Source: Acidobacteriota bacterium
GTDB lineage: Bacteria; Acidobacteriota; Vicinamibacteria; Vicinamibacterales; UBA2999
Direction of reading: 5' to 3'
Length of the DNA stretch: 6,448 bases
NCBI GenBank assembly: GCA_013813075.1
Contig: JACCSI010000425.1
Span: forward strand, 1 to 6,448
Of the stretch, positions 5,214 to 6,448 are shown piece by piece; position 1 is the first letter of the stretch; each line of letters begins with the position of its first letter. The position numbers and the translations under genes are program-made. A model generated the notes under the pieces. It was given only the letters and a program-made list of their open reading frames with translations, had not been told where the DNA came from and made no database searches.

Positions 5214-6448
5214 TCAGATCGTGACGACGATCTCGTTCGAGGCGGGGCCTGCGCCGCAGCCGTTCCTGGCACGAATGCGTGCGTAATACCGTCCCGGCGG
5301 CGCGACGGTGCTGACCGTTGTCGTTGCGCCAAGCGGCTGCACCAGGACGTTCGATAATCCCGGCCCAGACCCGACCTCGATCACGTAGTCGTGGGCGGCT
5401 GCAGCGCCGGACCACACCAACACCACGAACGCTCCGCTCTGCGAATACTCGAACGGCGAAGGCGAGCTGGGCACCGCACACGGCGGCACCGCGCTCGGCG
5501 GCACCGCGCTCTCTCGCCAGCCTAGTTCCAATACCTCGAAGTCGTTCGCGTTCAGGGATCGGAACGCGGGATTCAGGGTGTCGTTGTCCCAGCGTGGATC
5601 AAACGTGCCGCTGATGTACATGTCCGATCCGTTGTCGGCGACGATCAGGCCGTAGCGCTGCATGGCGCGAAAGATTCTCCGCAACTCCGGACGGTAGCCC
5701 GAGAGATCCTTGGTGGCTTTCAAACGTAACCGCGCGCCCATCGGCAGGGCCTGTGGGTTGCTTCCTGCACGATGCGACGCCGGCCACACGTAGCCGTTGG
5801 TGGCGCGCACGGTGACGCGGAAGGCATGACGGATATCGTCGGCGCCAGCCGCTTCATCGACACGCACAAGCCCCGGTAAGATCGCGAGGCCCGCCGCGTC
5901 GGCCGATGTCCATCCGTCGGGGCGCCGCGCGTTGGAGTTGAGATCAAAAAAGGCGCCGGAGCCTGCTGTCCACTGCGAGCCGCTCCACCGCAGATCGAAC
6001 AGCTCGTAAAGATGGCGGTTGTCTCGATCGACGATCAGCATGTGGCGGTCGCCGCCCGGGCTCGTATTGCCCGGCGGTCCGCCTTCGATCCAGTACCGCT
6101 GTGTGATCGCTTCGTCCGGAATCGGATAGAAAGGGTAGCTGCGTCCGCTGGCGTGGTCGACGCCGTCACTTTCGTCGGGGTAGTAAAACGTCACGGCACG
6201 CTTGGGCTGATTGGCGTCAACGGTCACGTAGGGAAATCCGTAGATGTTGGCACTGCCTGGCGATTCGTAGCCGCCAAAGTCCGGATGCAGCCGCCGCGTG
6301 CCGCCGTTGTTGATAAACGCAATGTACTCCGCTGATCGCGCATCGACGGGCACGTGGCTGATGTCCTGGTTCCACCAGTTCCCGGGCATCAGTAACGGCA
6401 AGGGCCCCGGCAAGGCGCCGTTTCGTTCGGCCGCGCCCAGGGTCACTG
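5214..6448 (-). CDS. Secreted protein of unnamed family with C-terminal FN3-like domain (N-terminus beyond right edge)
   Basis: Open from the window edge; the first possible start inside is a GTG at 6446, but no signal peptide is present, so the true start and signal lie outside. Numbering from that GTG (410 residues), a large core covers about 18-310. Conserved-looking patches are LHPDFGGYESPG 53-64, a YPDESDG patch near 90, GGDRHMLIVDRDNRHLYELF at about 130-149, GWTSADAAGLAILPGLVRVDE at about 178-198, IRHAFRVT near 205, YVWPASHRAGS near 218, and YGLIVADNGSDMYISG then RWDND near 265-290. I recognise the pattern as a recurrent bacterial extracellular family but know no function; the buried His, Asp and Trp could be catalytic or metal-binding. 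A linker (AVPPSAVPPCAVP, about 314-326) leads to a beta-sandwich at 327-410 ending in PPGRYYARIRARNGCGAGPASNE, typical of fibronectin III-like domains. Possible role in polysaccharide or surface binding; unproven. Confidence 0.85.
   Translation of the reverse strand, partial: VTLGAAERNGALPGPLPLLMPGNWWNQDISHVPVDARSAEYIAFINNGGTRRLHPDFGGYESPGSANIYGFPYVTVDANQPKRAVTFYYPDESDGVDHASGRSYPFYPIPDEAITQRYWIEGGPPGNTSPGGDRHMLIVDRDNRHLYELFDLRWSGSQWTAGSGAFFDLNSNARRPDGWTSADAAGLAILPGLVRVDEAAGADDIRHAFRVTVRATNGYVWPASHRAGSNPQALPMGARLRLKATKDLSGYRPELRRIFRAMQRYGLIVADNGSDMYISGTFDPRWDNDTLNPAFRSLNANDFEVLELGWRESAVPPSAVPPCAVPSSPSPFEYSQSGAFVVLVWSGAAAAHDYVIEVGSGPGLSNVLVQPLGATTTVSTVAPPGRYYARIRARNGCGAGPASNEIVVTI
5470..5514 (-). 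repeat. 15-bp tandem repeat encoding a proline-rich linker
   Basis: Three consecutive 15-bp units, of which the second and third are near identical (GGCACCGCGCTC core) and the first diverges at two to three bases. The unit length is a multiple of three, so each copy adds five residues (SAVPP-type) and copy number can change without breaking the frame. It encodes the hinge between the core and the C-terminal domain of the secreted protein. Confidence 0.75.

Noticed and set aside
4613..5332. Minus-strand open frame spanning the convergent junction
   Set aside because: Antisense to the transpeptidase and out of frame with the secreted protein; the translation is Arg/His/Ala-rich without motifs.
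1..6448. CRISPR array, tRNA or rRNA gene, insertion sequence or attachment site
   Set aside because: No spaced direct repeats, cloverleaf, rRNA core sequence, transposase motif or terminal inverted repeats were seen. The window is filled by ordinary metabolic and secreted-protein genes.

Overview
The window is GC-rich (about 60-65% by eye) and densely coding. It looks like a chromosomal segment of a Gram-negative bacterium with an export-rich proteome. The mix of genes (a divergent secreted gamma-glutamyltranspeptidase, a secreted protein ending in a small beta-sandwich domain, and a tungsto/molybdo-enzyme cluster) would suit an Acidobacteriota member such as Vicinamibacteria. That placement is a low-confidence guess, because no marker gene is present.

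Left half (1-3374, all minus strand): an apparent three-gene operon for pyranopterin metalloenzymes. Read 5'->3' on the minus strand it starts with a tungsten-type aldehyde:ferredoxin oxidoreductase (AOR) family gene, broken by a -1 frame discontinuity near 2128. A MoaD/ThiS-like sulfur carrier ending in Gly-Gly follows, its start overlapping the AOR stop as ATGA. Last is the N-terminal 367 codons of a xanthine dehydrogenase-type molybdenum hydroxylase, which runs off the left edge. Both enzymes need a pyranopterin cofactor, and the MoaD-like protein is the kind that donates sulfur for its dithiolene, so the cluster is coherent: two unrelated Mo/W oxidoreductase families with a dedicated carrier between them.

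Middle (3375-3484): a 110-bp divergent intergenic region. It holds a plausible promoter on each strand. The minus-strand one lies so close to the AOR ATG that the AOR transcript is probably leaderless. The plus-strand one has a perfect TATAAT followed by a GGAGG ribosome-binding site.

Right half (3485-6448): a plus-strand exported Ntn-hydrolase of the gamma-glutamyltranspeptidase family. It keeps the nucleophile threonine but has lost several residues that bind the gamma-glutamyl group in the classical enzymes. Convergent to it, with a 22-bp gap, is a minus-strand secreted protein of a family I cannot name. It has a large conserved-looking core, a proline-rich linker encoded by a 15-bp tandem repeat, and a fibronectin-III-like C-terminal domain. 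Its N-terminus lies beyond the right edge.

The most notable points are the frame break in the AOR gene, which sits exactly on an X XXY YYZ heptamer; the close match of the hydroxylase active site to true xanthine dehydrogenases; the possible second single-base problem at its start; and the atypical transpeptidase active site.
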